A stretch of 64,000 bases of DNA from Pseudomonas indica NBRC 103045 (GCF_002091635.1 NZ_BDAC01000025.1:1-64000); one strand, 5' to 3'; shown: positions 6,526 to 15,492, counted from the stretch's first letter. Numbers and translations: made by a program. The notes: generated from the sequence alone by a model not told the origin.

Positions 6526-7320
6526 TCATCCCGACGGGTCGTTCAGCCGGCGGATATCCTCGCGCAAGCGGCGAATCTCCTCCTGAAGGCTCTCGATGGA
6601 AGCCTGGCCGGCCGTGGCGGATTGCTTGTCCGCCGCATCGCGGTCGACGAAGAACGAAGCCAGGGTCGCCGTGACGTAACCGAACACGGTGAAACCGTAG
6701 AGCGCGAGGATGAAGCAGAGCACCCGCCCTTCGCCCGTGTGTGGCCAGGCTTCCGAGCCCAGGCTGGTGATCAGCATGGCGGTCCACCAGAGCGCCTCGC
6801 CGTAGCTACCGAAGCCGGCGCTGTCGCGCTCGAAGGCATACATGCCGGCCGCTCCCACCAGGATCACCAGCAAGGTCAGGCTGAAGACGTAGCCGACACC
6901 GCGGCGCCGCATGGCCTGGCGCAGCGCCGACATGCCCCGGTTGGTGGAGGATAGGATGCGCACCAGGGTGACCCCACGGGTCGCCCGCAGCACCCGGAAC
7001 ACACGCAGCACGCGCAAGGTGCGCAGGGCCGGCAGCAACAGGGCCACGGCAGTGAGCACGTTGCGCCGCAGGTAGCCCAGCTTGCGCGGCGCCAGGCTGA
7101 AGCGCAGCAGGAAATCGACCACGAACAACGCCCAGATCCAGCGGTTGAGCGCCTCCAGCAACGGCGATACGCCACGCACCAGCTCGACCACGGTCAAGGC
7201 CAGCCAGACGAAGCCGAGCAGGATCATTGGCGTTTCCAGCCAGTCCTCCACCTGCCGCAACAGGCGCCAGCGCTGGCGTTCGACGAAGTGCTGCGAAGCA
7301 TGGGAGCGAGCGGTCGACAT
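6526..7320 (-). CDS. Voltage-gated-type ion channel with non-canonical selectivity filter
   Basis: The start at 7320 follows AGGAGG and gives 264 residues. It has six hydrophobic segments, an S4-like helix with Arg at 100, 103, 106, 109 and 112 (every third residue), a pore region LWWTAMLITSLGSEAWPHT (about 178-195) and a final helix ending in a C-terminal coiled coil (SLQEEIRRLREDIRRL). The filter reads TSLGSE where potassium channels have T-V-G-Y-G-D, so ion selectivity cannot be assumed. Related bacterial ion-transport proteins carry similar filters as I remember them. The gene is divergent from the Fpg-like gene. Inner membrane. Confidence 0.85.
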   Translation of the reverse strand: MSTARSHASQHFVERQRWRLLRQVEDWLETPMILLGFVWLALTVVELVRGVSPLLEALNRWIWALFVVDFLLRFSLAPRKLGYLRRNVLTAVALLLPALRTLRVLRVFRVLRATRGVTLVRILSSTNRGMSALRQAMRRRGVGYVFSLTLLVILVGAAGMYAFERDSAGFGSYGEALWWTAMLITSLGSEAWPHTGEGRVLCFILALYGFTVFGYVTATLASFFVDRDAADKQSATAGQASIESLQEEIRRLREDIRRLNDPSG

Positions 7321-7439
7321 GCGGTCCTCCTGATTGCCGGACATTTCTAGGTCCGACAGCGGAGTGCTCGGTCTGTCCACTCCTGCTGCCATCCAGCGAA
7401 ACGGGAGAACTTTCATCCGTGCCGGACGCCTATACGAAC

Positions 7440-8222
7440 ATGCCCGAACTGCCCGATCTCGAACTCGACAAGCGCCAGGTCGACGCTCACGCCGTCGGCC
7501 GGACCGTGCGTGCCGTGACCGTGCGCGACAAGCGTGTGCTGGAGCAGCCGGCCAGCACCCTGGAACGTGGCGTGAAAGGCCGCCGCTTCGCGCACAGCGA
7601 GCGGCACGGCAAGAACCTGTTCATCCACTTGGATGACGGCCACGCCCTGCTGATGCACTTCGGCATGACCGGCTACCTGAAATTCGCGAAGAGCGATGAA
7701 ACCTTGCAGAAATCCGAAGCGGTGGTGTTCGAACTCGATGACGACCGGCGCCTCAGCTACTGCTCGCGGCGCATGCTGGGCCGGATCGAGCTGGTCGAAA
7801 CGGTGCAGGACTATCTGGACGCCCATCGCATCGGCCCGGATGCGCTGTCACTGGACGCCAGGGGTTTCCGTGAACGCCTCGGGCAACGCGGAGGGCTGAA
7901 GGCCGCGCTGATGGACCAGAGCAAATTGGCGGGGTTGGGTAACGTGTACAGCGACGAGACGCTGTTCCAGGCCGGCCTGCATCCGCGCACACCGTTGAAC
8001 GCACTCAAAGAAGACGACTTCGTGCGCCTGTTCCGCTGCATGCGCGAGGTACTGGAAACCGCCATCGAGCATGAAGGAAAGCGGCCGGAGCTGCCCGCCG
8101 ACTGGCTCACACCGCATCGCCATGAAGACGAGCGATGCCCCCGCTGCGGCAGCCCCTGGTCGGTCGCCCAGGTCGGCGGGCGCACCACCTTCTGGTGCCC
8201 GAAGGATCAGCCCGAGCGCTGA
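7440..8222 (+). CDS. Fpg/Nei-family DNA glycosylase/AP lyase
   Basis: The product (260 residues) starts MPELPDLE: Pro2 is the Schiff-base nucleophile and Glu3 the catalytic acid after Met removal, which fixes the start although the ribosome site is weak. Lys58 (RHGKN) and the helix-two-turn-helix DQSKLAGLGNVYSDE are family hallmarks of base-excision repair of oxidised bases. The C-terminal zinc finger has Cys233, Cys236 and Cys253, but the expected fourth Cys is Asp256 (CPKDQ), so it is at best a three-cysteine finger. It is probably a paralogue of the main mutM product. Confidence 0.85.
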   Translation: MPELPDLELDKRQVDAHAVGRTVRAVTVRDKRVLEQPASTLERGVKGRRFAHSERHGKNLFIHLDDGHALLMHFGMTGYLKFAKSDETLQKSEAVVFELDDDRRLSYCSRRMLGRIELVETVQDYLDAHRIGPDALSLDARGFRERLGQRGGLKAALMDQSKLAGLGNVYSDETLFQAGLHPRTPLNALKEDDFVRLFRCMREVLETAIEHEGKRPELPADWLTPHRHEDERCPRCGSPWSVAQVGGRTTFWCPKDQPER

Positions 8223-8225
8223 TCT

Positions 8226-8954
8226 CTAGTTGGCCTCCGCCGCCCTCCCCTGAGCAACGAAGCGCATCATCCACTCCGCCACCGTCACGCCGTGGTGATC
8301 CTGCCCCAGGCTGTCGACACCCTGACGGTAAACCGTCTCGCCCAGGGCGGTCTGGCGCAGGTCGAGCAGCGCGCGCGAATAATCGTGGATGAACTCCGGA
8401 TGGCCCTGGAAGCAGAGGACCTGATCCTCGATGCAGTAGGCGGCGATCGGGCAAAACTCACTGGAAGCGATCAGCGTGGCGTTTTCCGGCAGGCGGGTGA
8501 CCTGGTCCTGGTGGCTGATCAGCAGGGTCAGCTCCTCTTGGCCAGGCGTCATCCATTCCGGCTGATGATGCAATTGATACCGATGGGTACCGACACCCCA
8601 GCCCTGCTCGGCCCGCTCGCTGCGGCCGCCGAACAGCAGGGCCAGGAGCTGGTGGCCGAAGCAGATGCCGAGCAGCTTGTCGCCGCGCTGGTAACGCTCC
8701 AGCAGGTAGGTCTTGAGGGTCTGGATCCAAGGATCGCTGCCAAAGGAGTCCGCCTTGCTGCCGGTGACCAGATAAGCGTCGTAGCGCTCGTCGTCCGCCG
8801 GGTAGCGACCTTCCACCACGTTGAAAACCTCGAACCGGGCCGGGATCGGCTGCTTGGCGAACAGGTCGACGAACATGCGGCCATAGCCCTGGTAACGGTC
8901 GATCAATTCGGGGCGAAGGATATCGGTTTCGAGAATGCAGATGCGGAGCGGCAT
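8226..8954 (-). CDS. Class I glutamine amidotransferase-like protein
   Basis: A 242-residue stand-alone GATase1 domain. GICFGHQ carries the nucleophile Cys98 and FQGHPEF the His/Glu pair of the triad. VTGSKADSF lies in the early oxyanion region. Such proteins hydrolyse glutamine or, in related PuuD/YfeJ-like enzymes, other gamma-glutamyl compounds; the substrate is not evident. The stop lies 3 bases from the convergent fpg-like gene. A second relative is encoded at 20133-20843. Confidence 0.85.
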   Translation of the reverse strand: MPLRICILETDILRPELIDRYQGYGRMFVDLFAKQPIPARFEVFNVVEGRYPADDERYDAYLVTGSKADSFGSDPWIQTLKTYLLERYQRGDKLLGICFGHQLLALLFGGRSERAEQGWGVGTHRYQLHHQPEWMTPGQEELTLLISHQDQVTRLPENATLIASSEFCPIAAYCIEDQVLCFQGHPEFIHDYSRALLDLRQTALGETVYRQGVDSLGQDHHGVTVAEWMMRFVAQGRAAEAN

Positions 8955-9145
8955 GACGGGTCCTGGGGTTGAAGCGGATGTGCGCTTTTTTTAACACAGC
9001 TCCATAAATCCTGAACAGGCCGGACAGCCCGCTTCGTATCACTGCGCTCGATACTCACCATCTTTGCCATTCACTTCTTCCCTGAACGGCCCTCGGCAAT
9101 GATTCAGGCGTCGGCTTCGAGCCCATCCAATATGAGGACATCGCC

Positions 9146-9283
9146 ATGAATACCTTTGCCGCCATCGCCAGCCTGGCCGCCGCCTCCTCCTTCGCCAGCA
9201 GCCTGCCGTCCGAATACTACCGCCCCACGCCGAAAACCTCCGCCGCCCAAGGCAAGGACGACAAGCGCCCTGCCAGTCACTGA
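9146..9283 (+). CDS. Small exported or membrane peptide (45 aa)
   Basis: ATG at 9146 after TGAGGA. The product begins MNTFAAIASLAAASSFASSL, a signal-like hydrophobic run, then a short polar tail rich in Pro, Lys and Asp. It is the first of four short same-strand frames up to 10019. No family recognised. Expression is uncertain because of its size. Confidence 0.4.
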   Translation: MNTFAAIASLAAASSFASSLPSEYYRPTPKTSAAQGKDDKRPASH

Positions 9284-9325
9284 GACATGCGCCGCTCCGG
9301 CGGCGCACTCGACAAGGAGACCCTC

Positions 9326-9532
9326 ATGAGCACCGCCGAAAACCTGCCGCTGCGAAACGGCTATGGCGTGACCTACGCCACCCTGGACGAGACCGGGTTG
9401 CACTTCGAGTCCGAACTGGCAATCCACCTCCGAGACGGGAACCTGCTGACGCTGAAGATGCCCACCCGGCAGAGCGAGCAGCGTGCGATCCGCGAAGCCC
9501 TCCGTGGCCGGATCAACCAACGCGCCGCCTGA
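9326..9532 (+). CDS. Small hypothetical protein (68 aa)
   Basis: AAGGAG precedes the ATG at 9326. The 68-residue soluble-looking protein alternates strands (YGVTYATLDETGLHFESE, NLLTLKMPTR) and ends in a basic helix (EQRAIREALRGRINQRAA). It lies 42 bases after the previous small gene and 14 before the next, suggesting one transcript. No family recognised. Confidence 0.6.
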   Translation: MSTAENLPLRNGYGVTYATLDETGLHFESELAIHLRDGNLLTLKMPTRQSEQRAIREALRGRINQRAA

Positions 9533-9546
9533 GCGGAGGACACGCC

Positions 9547-9738
9547 ATGAGCCGCCTCACCCTGAAATACGCCCGCAACGGCGCCCTCGCCGGGATCGGC
9601 CTGTACACGGTCATCGCCGCCACCCTGCTGGCGCTGAGCATGAGCGTCGGCAGCGCGCGTACCGCCTCGACCAGCGACGCGAGCCTCAACCTGCTGCCGC
9701 AGATCGGCCAGGTGGTCGGCGCACTCCTGAAAAGTTGA
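9547..9738 (+). CDS. Small single-span membrane protein (63 aa)
   Basis: CGGAGGA precedes the ATG at 9547. A basic N-terminus (SRLTLKYARNG) is followed by a hydrophobic span (about residues 13-35) and a Ser/Leu-rich tail. It follows the preceding small gene by 14 bases. Probably an inner membrane protein; function unknown. Confidence 0.55.
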   Translation: MSRLTLKYARNGALAGIGLYTVIAATLLALSMSVGSARTASTSDASLNLLPQIGQVVGALLKS

Positions 9739-9776
9739 ACGACGGCATCACGCCGACTACCGAAGACACGAAGATC

Positions 9777-10019
9777 ATGACCCTGGAGAAGAAGCACTTT
9801 CTTGCCGTCGCCGGCCTGGTCGCCCTGACCAACGGCCTGTCCCTGCTCGGCTTCGGCAACGCCTCGGCGGGCGCGCTGGCCAGAACCATCGAATGCAATT
9901 CGGCGATTGCCCGCCACAGCGAAGCCAGCGTTACCCTGAAGCACCTCGCCGGCACCCCGCCCTGCGAGCCGGAAAGGCCGTTCACCGGGCCTTTCCGACA
10001 TGCCTGCGCCGAGCAGTAG
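9777..10019 (+). CDS. Small hypothetical protein with N-terminal hydrophobic segment (80 aa)
   Basis: The frame starts MTLEKKHFLAVAGLVALTNGL, resembling a signal or anchor, followed by a polar stretch with two cysteines (Cys38, and Cys61 in TPPCEPERP) and ends in RHACAEQ. The ribosome site is poor. It closes the group of four small genes and runs convergently toward the beta-oxidation operon. Tentative. Confidence 0.35.
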   Translation: MTLEKKHFLAVAGLVALTNGLSLLGFGNASAGALARTIECNSAIARHSEASVTLKHLAGTPPCEPERPFTGPFRHACAEQ

Positions 10020-10051
10020 GGTTTGTCGGCTACTTCGTTGAAAACGGGCTC

Positions 10052-12196
10052 TTAGAAGCCCTCGCCCTTCGCCGCCTTCTCCAGCAACAGCACCGGCGGC
10101 TCGAAGCGTTCGCCATACTGCTCCGCCAGGTAGTGGGCACGGGCGACGAAGTCTTTCACCCCGTACTGGTTGATGAACTGCAACGCACCGCCGGTCCAGG
10201 CCGCGAAGCCGATACCGAAGATCGACCCGACGTTGGCATCGGCCACCGACGTGAGCACGCCCTCTTCCATGCAGCGCACCGTCTCGATGGCCTGGATGAA
10301 CAGAATGCGGTCGCGCACGTCTTCCTGGGGAATCTGCCGGTCGGCCTTCTCGAAGCGGGCCTTGAGTTCCGGCCAGAGGTGTTTTTTGCCGTTGGCCGGG
10401 TAGTCGTAGAACCCTATGCCAGCCGCCTTGCCCGGTCGCTTGTACTCGTCGAGCATCAGGTCGATCACGGCGAATGCCGGGTGTTCCGGCAGGGACTTAC
10501 CCTCGGCTTCGAGGTCCTTGCGGGTCTGCGCGCGGATATGGCTCATCAGGCTCAACGAGACCTCGTCGGAGATCGCCAGCGGGCCCACCGGCATGCCGGC
10601 CTTGCGCGCTTCGTTCTCGATCATCGCGGCGGACACGCCCTCGCCAAGCATGGCCAGCCCCTCGTTGGTGAAGGTGCCGAACACCCGCGAAGTGAAGAAG
10701 CCGCGCCGGTCGTTGACCACGATGGGCGTTTTCTTGATTTGCAGGACGTAGTCGAAGGCCCGCGCCAGGGTTTCGTCGCGGGTGCGCTCGCCCCGGATGA
10801 TCTCCACCAGCGGCATCTTGTCCACCGGGCTGAAGAAGTGCAGGCCGATGAAGCGCTCCTGCTTCTGCACCGCGCGGGCCAGGCCGGTGATGGGCAGGGT
10901 CGAGGTATTCGAAGCGATGACCGCATCCGGTAGTGCTGCCCGCTCGGCGGCGGCGGTGACGTTGGCCTTGAGGTCGCGGTCTTCGAAAACGGCCTCGATG
11001 ATCAGGTCGCAGCCCTCGAAGTCGGCTTCCTTGTCGGTGGTACGGATACGCGCCAGGATGGCGTCGCGCTTCTCGGCAGCCATGTGGCCGCGGCTGACTT
11101 TCTTTTCCAGCAGCTTGGCCGAATACGCCTTACCCTTCTCCGCCGCCTCCACGGAAACATCCTTGAGCACCACGTCGATGCCGGCCGCCGCCGAGACATA
11201 AGCGATCCCCGCCCCCATCATGCCGGCCCCGAGCACACCGACCTTGCGGGTGACGCAGGGTTCATGGCCCTTCGGTCGCGAGCCGCCGGCATTGATCTCG
11301 TTGAGCTGGAACCAGAAGGTGCCGATCATGTTCTTCGCCACCTGGCCCGTGGTCAGCTCGGTGAAGTAGCGCGTCTCGATCAACTGAGCGGTGTCGAAGT
11401 CCACCTGGGCGCCTTCCACCGCGGCGCAGAGGATTTTTTCCGGCGCCGGGAAGCAGCCCTTGGTCTTGTCGCGCAGCACCGACGGCGCAATAGCCAGCAT
11501 CTGCGCGACGCTCGGGCTGGACGGCGTGCCGCCGGGAATCTTGTAGCCCTTCTCGTCCCAGGGCTGTACCGGGTTCGGGTTGGCGACGATCCAGGCGCGG
11601 GCCTTGGCCATGAGGTCGTCGCGGTCGGAGGCGATGGCATGGATCAGCCCGGCTCTCAACGCCGCATCCGGGCGGACCTTCTTGCCTTCGGCCAGATACG
11701 GCAATGCCTTCTCGATGCCCAGCAGGCGCACCATGCGCACCACGCCGCCACCGCCCGGCAGCAGGCCGAGGGTGACCTCCGGCAGGCCTAGCTGCACGCC
11801 CGGCGCATCCAGGGCGATACGGTGGTGGCAGGCCAGGCAGATTTCCCAGCCGCCGCCGAGGGCCGCGCCGTTGATGGCAGCCACCACCGGCTTGCCGAGC
11901 GTTTCCAGACGGCGCAACTGCGCCTTGATGCCGAGCACCATCTGGTAGAACGCCGTGGCGTCGGCCCGGGTGACCTTGACCAGCTCATTGAGGTCACCGC
12001 CGGCGAAGAAGGTCTTCTTCGCCGAGGTGACGATCACCCCGGCGATGGCATCTTTCTCGGCTTCCAGGCGGTCGACGATCCCGGCCATGGCCTCGCGGTA
12101 CACCGCGTTCATGGTGTTGGCGCTCTGCCCAGGCATGTCCATGGTCAGGACGACGATCCCGTCCTGGCCCTTTTCGTAACGGATGGCGTCAGTCAT
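10052..12196 (-). CDS. Multifunctional beta-oxidation enzyme: enoyl-CoA hydratase / 3-hydroxyacyl-CoA dehydrogenase (FadB type)
   Basis: 714 residues with a crotonase domain first (about 1-200; GGGWEICLACHHRIAL and LPEVTLGLLPGGGG carry both catalytic Glu positions), then an NAD-binding dehydrogenase domain (GVLGAGMMGAGIAY near 325; SNTSTLPIT; LHFFSPVDKMPLVEII) and the C-terminal dehydrogenase domain. It converts enoyl-CoA to 3-ketoacyl-CoA in fatty acid or branched acyl degradation. The thiolase for the last step lies 57 bases upstream in the same operon. Length matches FadB/FadJ alpha subunits. It is one of several such pairs expected in Pseudomonas. Confidence 0.92.
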   Translation of the reverse strand: MTDAIRYEKGQDGIVVLTMDMPGQSANTMNAVYREAMAGIVDRLEAEKDAIAGVIVTSAKKTFFAGGDLNELVKVTRADATAFYQMVLGIKAQLRRLETLGKPVVAAINGAALGGGWEICLACHHRIALDAPGVQLGLPEVTLGLLPGGGGVVRMVRLLGIEKALPYLAEGKKVRPDAALRAGLIHAIASDRDDLMAKARAWIVANPNPVQPWDEKGYKIPGGTPSSPSVAQMLAIAPSVLRDKTKGCFPAPEKILCAAVEGAQVDFDTAQLIETRYFTELTTGQVAKNMIGTFWFQLNEINAGGSRPKGHEPCVTRKVGVLGAGMMGAGIAYVSAAAGIDVVLKDVSVEAAEKGKAYSAKLLEKKVSRGHMAAEKRDAILARIRTTDKEADFEGCDLIIEAVFEDRDLKANVTAAAERAALPDAVIASNTSTLPITGLARAVQKQERFIGLHFFSPVDKMPLVEIIRGERTRDETLARAFDYVLQIKKTPIVVNDRRGFFTSRVFGTFTNEGLAMLGEGVSAAMIENEARKAGMPVGPLAISDEVSLSLMSHIRAQTRKDLEAEGKSLPEHPAFAVIDLMLDEYKRPGKAAGIGFYDYPANGKKHLWPELKARFEKADRQIPQEDVRDRILFIQAIETVRCMEEGVLTSVADANVGSIFGIGFAAWTGGALQFINQYGVKDFVARAHYLAEQYGERFEPPVLLLEKAAKGEGF

Positions 12197-12253
12197 TTCA
12201 GTATCCCGCGGAACGTGTAGACAGGTTCGAAGAGGCGAACGCCCCTGCGAACG

Positions 12254-13459
12254 TCAAATCCTTTCAATGATGGTGGCGATGCCCATGCCGCCGCCCACGC
12301 AGAGCGTGGCCAGGCCGTAGCGCAGCTTGCGGCGCTCCAGTTCGTCGAGCAGCGTGGCGAGGATGATGCAGCCGGTGGCCCCCAGCGGATGGCCCATGGC
12401 AATGGAGCCACCATTGACGTTGACCTTGCTCTCCGGCACGCCCATGTCCTTCATGAACTTCATCACCACCGAGGCGAAGGCTTCGTTCACCTCGAACAGG
12501 TCGATGTCGTCGACCCTCAGCCCAGCCTTGGCCAGCGCCTTGCGTGTCGCCGGCGCCGGGCCGGTTAGCATGATGGTCGGGTCGCTGCCGGTCACCGCCG
12601 TGGCCACCACCCGGGCGCGGGGTTTCAGGCCCAGCTCGCGGCCCTTGGCTGGCGAACCGATGAGCATCGCCGCCGCACCATCGACGATCCCCGAGCTGTT
12701 GCCGGGGGTGTGCACGTGCTCGATGCGCTCGACGTGGCTGTACTTGCGCAGGGCGGTGGCGTCGAAGCCCATCTGCCCCATCATCTCGAAGCTCGGCTTG
12801 AGCGCCCCCAGGCCTTCCAGGGTGGAGTCGGCACGGATGAATTCGTCATGGTCGAGCAGGACGATGCCGTTCTGGTCGGTCACCGGCACCAGCGTCCGGG
12901 CAAACAGACCCTCGGCGCGCGCCTTGGCAGCCTTCTGCTGGGAACGCAGGGCGAAGGCATCGACATCCTGGCGACTGAAGCCCTCCAGGGTGGCGATCAG
13001 GTCGGCACCGATGCCCTGCGGCACGAAGTGGGTGTGCAGGTTGGTTTCCGGATCCATAGCCCAGGCGCCGCCGTCGGAGCCCATCGGTACCCGCGACATG
13101 GACTCGACCCCGCCCACCACCACCAGGTCCTCGAAGCCCGAGCGCACCTTCATCGCCCCCAGGTTCACCGCCTCCAGGCCCGAGGCGCAGAAGCGGTTGA
13201 GCTGCACGCCGGCGACCTGCTCGTCCCAGTCCGCCACCAGCGCGGCGGTCTTGGCGATGTCCGCGCCCTGATCGCCCACCGGCGTCACGCAGCCGAGGAC
13301 GATGTCGTCCACCTGGCTGGTGTCCAGTTGATTACGCGCCTGCAGCGAACGGAGCAGGCCGGCGATCAGGTTGACCGGCTTGACGCTGTGCAGCGCCCCA
13401 TCCTTCTTGCCCTTGCCGCGAGGCGTGCGCACCGCGTCGAAAATGAGTGCTTCGGTCAT
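12254..13459 (-). CDS. Acetyl-CoA acyltransferase (thiolase)
   Basis: A 401-residue thiolase. Nucleophile Cys91 lies in [11 protein letters not shown], the His motif is [14 protein letters not shown] near residue 357 and the second Cys is in LCVGGGMG near 387. GGAGGA precedes the ATG at 13459. It cleaves 3-ketoacyl-CoA to acetyl-CoA, partner of the downstream FadB-type protein in a two-gene operon. A PsrA-like motif lies 109 bases upstream of the start. Cytoplasmic. Confidence 0.93.
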   Translation of the reverse strand: MTEALIFDAVRTPRGKGKKDGALHSVKPVNLIAGLLRSLQARNQLDTSQVDDIVLGCVTPVGDQGADIAKTAALVADWDEQVAGVQLNRFCASGLEAVNLGAMKVRSGFEDLVVVGGVESMSRVPMGSDGGAWAMDPETNLHTHFVPQGIGADLIATLEGFSRQDVDAFALRSQQKAAKARAEGLFARTLVPVTDQNGIVLLDHDEFIRADSTLEGLGALKPSFEMMGQMGFDATALRKYSHVERIEHVHTPGNSSGIVDGAAAMLIGSPAKGRELGLKPRARVVATAVTGSDPTIMLTGPAPATRKALAKAGLRVDDIDLFEVNEAFASVVMKFMKDMGVPESKVNVNGGSIAMGHPLGATGCIILATLLDELERRKLRYGLATLCVGGGMGIATIIERI

Positions 13460-13856
13460 GGAGTCCTCCGCCCGGAATGGGCGTTCTATCTGGTCGGACT
13501 ACCTTAGCGTCGCCCCCTGCGGGCTCAATGACCGAAGCGCTCAGCACGATTGACCTGACCGCTCAGACGAACGGTCGTTTCATGGCGCTGCGCCAGTCAA
13601 CCGCGAGAAACGCGTCTGCCACGCGGTTGCCTCCGCCTCGCTGGCAGGCGGCCATAACCGGTCATCAGGAAGAAGCAAAGATTTGTTACCAAGGCTTCTA
13701 AGCGCTCGCCGACGCGGGCCCTAGAGTTGAATTGACAGGTACCGCTGCCGGGTCTTGCCGGAGCGGACGATCTTCCACGCCAAGGCGTGGCGCAGCAGCC
13801 CGACAGGCCGTCAGCGCGGGATGCACGCCAGCCAACAAGAAAAAAGGCATACGGCT
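13460..13856. other. Intergenic region upstream of the thiolase operon
   Basis: About 400 bases with no convincing gene. It holds the 5' region of the thiolase operon, one PsrA-like motif and, near 13731, a TTGACA without an obvious -10 partner. Short frames here lack ribosome sites. Confidence 0.6.
13568..13581 (-). promoter_or_regulatory. PsrA-like operator candidate
   Basis: On the minus strand GAAAC-N4-GTTCG, one base off the PsrA pattern G/CAAAC-N2-4-GTTTG/C. PsrA is the long-chain fatty-acid-responsive repressor of fad genes in Pseudomonas. Its position 109 bases upstream of a beta-oxidation operon is suggestive. A 9-of-10 match is not proof. Confidence 0.35.
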
Positions 13857-13952
13857 ATGTTCAAGCAGCGCAAAGTCCGGCAGGCGAGCCTGATCGTCTT
13901 CGCCACCACGGTCATTCTGATCCTTCCCAACCTGACCCGTCTGGTCGGTTGA
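13857..13952 (+). CDS. Very small single-span membrane protein (31 aa)
   Basis: MFKQRKVRQASLIVFATTVI followed by LILPNLTRLVG: a basic head and one hydrophobic helix, typical of small inner membrane proteins. AAAAAGG lies about 11 bases upstream. A longer in-frame start at 13755 adds an unlike leader. Function unknown and size makes it uncertain. Confidence 0.4.
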   Translation: MFKQRKVRQASLIVFATTVILILPNLTRLVG

Positions 13953-14221
13953 CGTCGGCCACCGTCCCACGGTCGCTATCCGTCTTCCGCCCCAATGGCG
14001 GATCGGAGACGGAGCGTTGGCGAACGCTCGGCAGCACGAACTCCCGTTCGACTACGGCCGGCACACCCTGTGTCATCGTCCCGATCGACACGGTGTCAAT
14101 TCCAGAAAAAGCTGATCAACATGATGGGTTTCTCATCGTTGGAACCCGCATTCTAGAGCCATAGGACTGCCTCGCCCCAGTGTGTTAGGGTGCGTCGCGC
14201 AATGACTAAGGAGTTCCGTCC

Positions 14222-14587
14222 ATGCCCCCTATTTTCCTCGCCCTCTCTTTTTTCAGCGTCGCCGCGACAGCCGCCGAAGTCGATCAACAAGCCGCGGTGG
14301 CAGCCCTGGAAAAACCGCAGGCCGTCCTGATCGGCATCGATACCCGCGAGACGTTCGCCGACAGCGCCCTTCCCGATACCCGGCACCTCAGCCTGGAGGA
14401 TGTCACGACGAAGGTTCCCGAGGTGGCGCCGGACAAGAACACCCCCATCGTCCTCTACGCCGCCAGCGCCCGGCGCTCGTCGATCGCCCAGGACTCGCTG
14501 ACCGCGCTGGGTTATCGCCAGGTGATCAACGGCGGCAGCTACTACGGGCTCAAGAAGGCCCTGCAACAGGACGAAGTGCAGAATTGA
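14222..14587 (+). CDS. Periplasmic rhodanese-fold protein lacking the catalytic cysteine
   Basis: TAAGGAG precedes the ATG. A signal peptide (PPIFLALSFFSVAATAA) leads into a rhodanese domain (VLIGIDTRETFADSALPDTRHLSL, GYRQVINGGSYYGLKKAL). The active-site loop that should read C-x-x-G-x-R is VLYAASARRS, so the persulfide Cys is Ala80 and sulfurtransferase activity is not expected. 121 residues, a PspE-like length. It is followed after 70 bases by a periplasmic cytochrome c, so a redox or binding role is possible. Confidence 0.8.
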   Translation: MPPIFLALSFFSVAATAAEVDQQAAVAALEKPQAVLIGIDTRETFADSALPDTRHLSLEDVTTKVPEVAPDKNTPIVLYAASARRSSIAQDSLTALGYRQVINGGSYYGLKKALQQDEVQN

Positions 14588-14657
14588 GCGACTGAAGACT
14601 TCCGCAGCGGCTGGTTTCGAGGCAACGTAGCGCTTCTTTACATTAGGGAAGACTCTC

Positions 14658-15452
14658 ATGTTCCGATGGCTGGCCTTGCTCCTCGTCCTGTCCCAACCGG
14701 CGCTCGCCGCCGAACTCACCCTCGAACTCCCCTCCGGCAGCCGCAGTTGGACCACGGAACAACTGCTGGCGCGCCCGGACGTTCGGGAAGTGACCATCGA
14801 CAACGATACCGCTTACAAGCACAAGACCGTCTACCGCGCCGTACCGCTGGCCAGCCTGCTCGAAGGCATCCGCCCCGGCGATCACCTCCAGGTGGTCGCC
14901 CTGGACGGTTTCGTTGCCGAACTGGCCGCTGCGCCCCTGCTCGCCACCTCCGGTTCGCGTGCCTGGCTCGCCATCGAGGACCCGGCGAACCCCTGGCCGC
15001 CGCTCGGTGAAGACAAGCCGAGCGCCGGACCGTTCTTCCTGGTCTGGACCGATCCGCAGGTCGACCGCATCGTGCCCGAACAGTGGCCCTACCAGATCGC
15101 CACGATCCGCAGGTTGCCCCCGGTGGCCGAGCGCTTCCCGGCGCTGCTGCCGGCCGCCGAGGCCAGTGCCGACGTCCAGGCGGGCTTCGCCCAGTTCCAG
15201 AAGAACTGCCTGGCCTGCCACCGCCTGAACCGCCAGGGCGATGCGCAATTCGGCCCGGACCTCAACGTTCCCTACAACCCCACCGAGTATCTCCAGGCCG
15301 GCTTTCTAAAGCGCCTGATCCGCAACCCGCAGGACCTGCGCCATTGGCCGCAGGCGCGGATGCCGGCCTTCGCCGAAACCACGCTCAGCGATACCGAGCT
15401 GGACCAACTGATCGCCTACCTGACCCACATGGCAGGTCGCAAGGTGCAGTGA
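14658..15452 (+). CDS. Periplasmic c-type cytochrome with N-terminal molybdopterin-oxidoreductase-like domain
   Basis: A signal peptide (residues 1-18, ending ALA) is followed by a domain reading like the non-catalytic part of sulfite-oxidase-type proteins (VYRAVPLASLLEGIRPGDHLQVVALDGFVAEL) and a C-terminal single-haem domain with CLACH (184-188) and a probable Met ligand in QARMPAF. It carries electrons in the periplasm; partner unknown. 264 residues. AGGGAAG precedes the start, and the inactive rhodanese lies just upstream. Confidence 0.85.
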   Translation: MFRWLALLLVLSQPALAAELTLELPSGSRSWTTEQLLARPDVREVTIDNDTAYKHKTVYRAVPLASLLEGIRPGDHLQVVALDGFVAELAAAPLLATSGSRAWLAIEDPANPWPPLGEDKPSAGPFFLVWTDPQVDRIVPEQWPYQIATIRRLPPVAERFPALLPAAEASADVQAGFAQFQKNCLACHRLNRQGDAQFGPDLNVPYNPTEYLQAGFLKRLIRNPQDLRHWPQARMPAFAETTLSDTELDQLIAYLTHMAGRKVQ

Positions 15453-15463
15453 CGGCGCTCGCT

Positions 15464-15492
15464 GCCGCGCCCCGTCTGCAGCGGGGCGCGGC
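15464..15492 (+). terminator. GC-rich hairpin after the cytochrome gene
   Basis: GCCGCGCCCC pairs perfectly with GGGGCGCGGC around a 9-base loop, 11 bases after the stop codon. There is no strong T run, so it is a probable but not textbook terminator. Confidence 0.5.
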
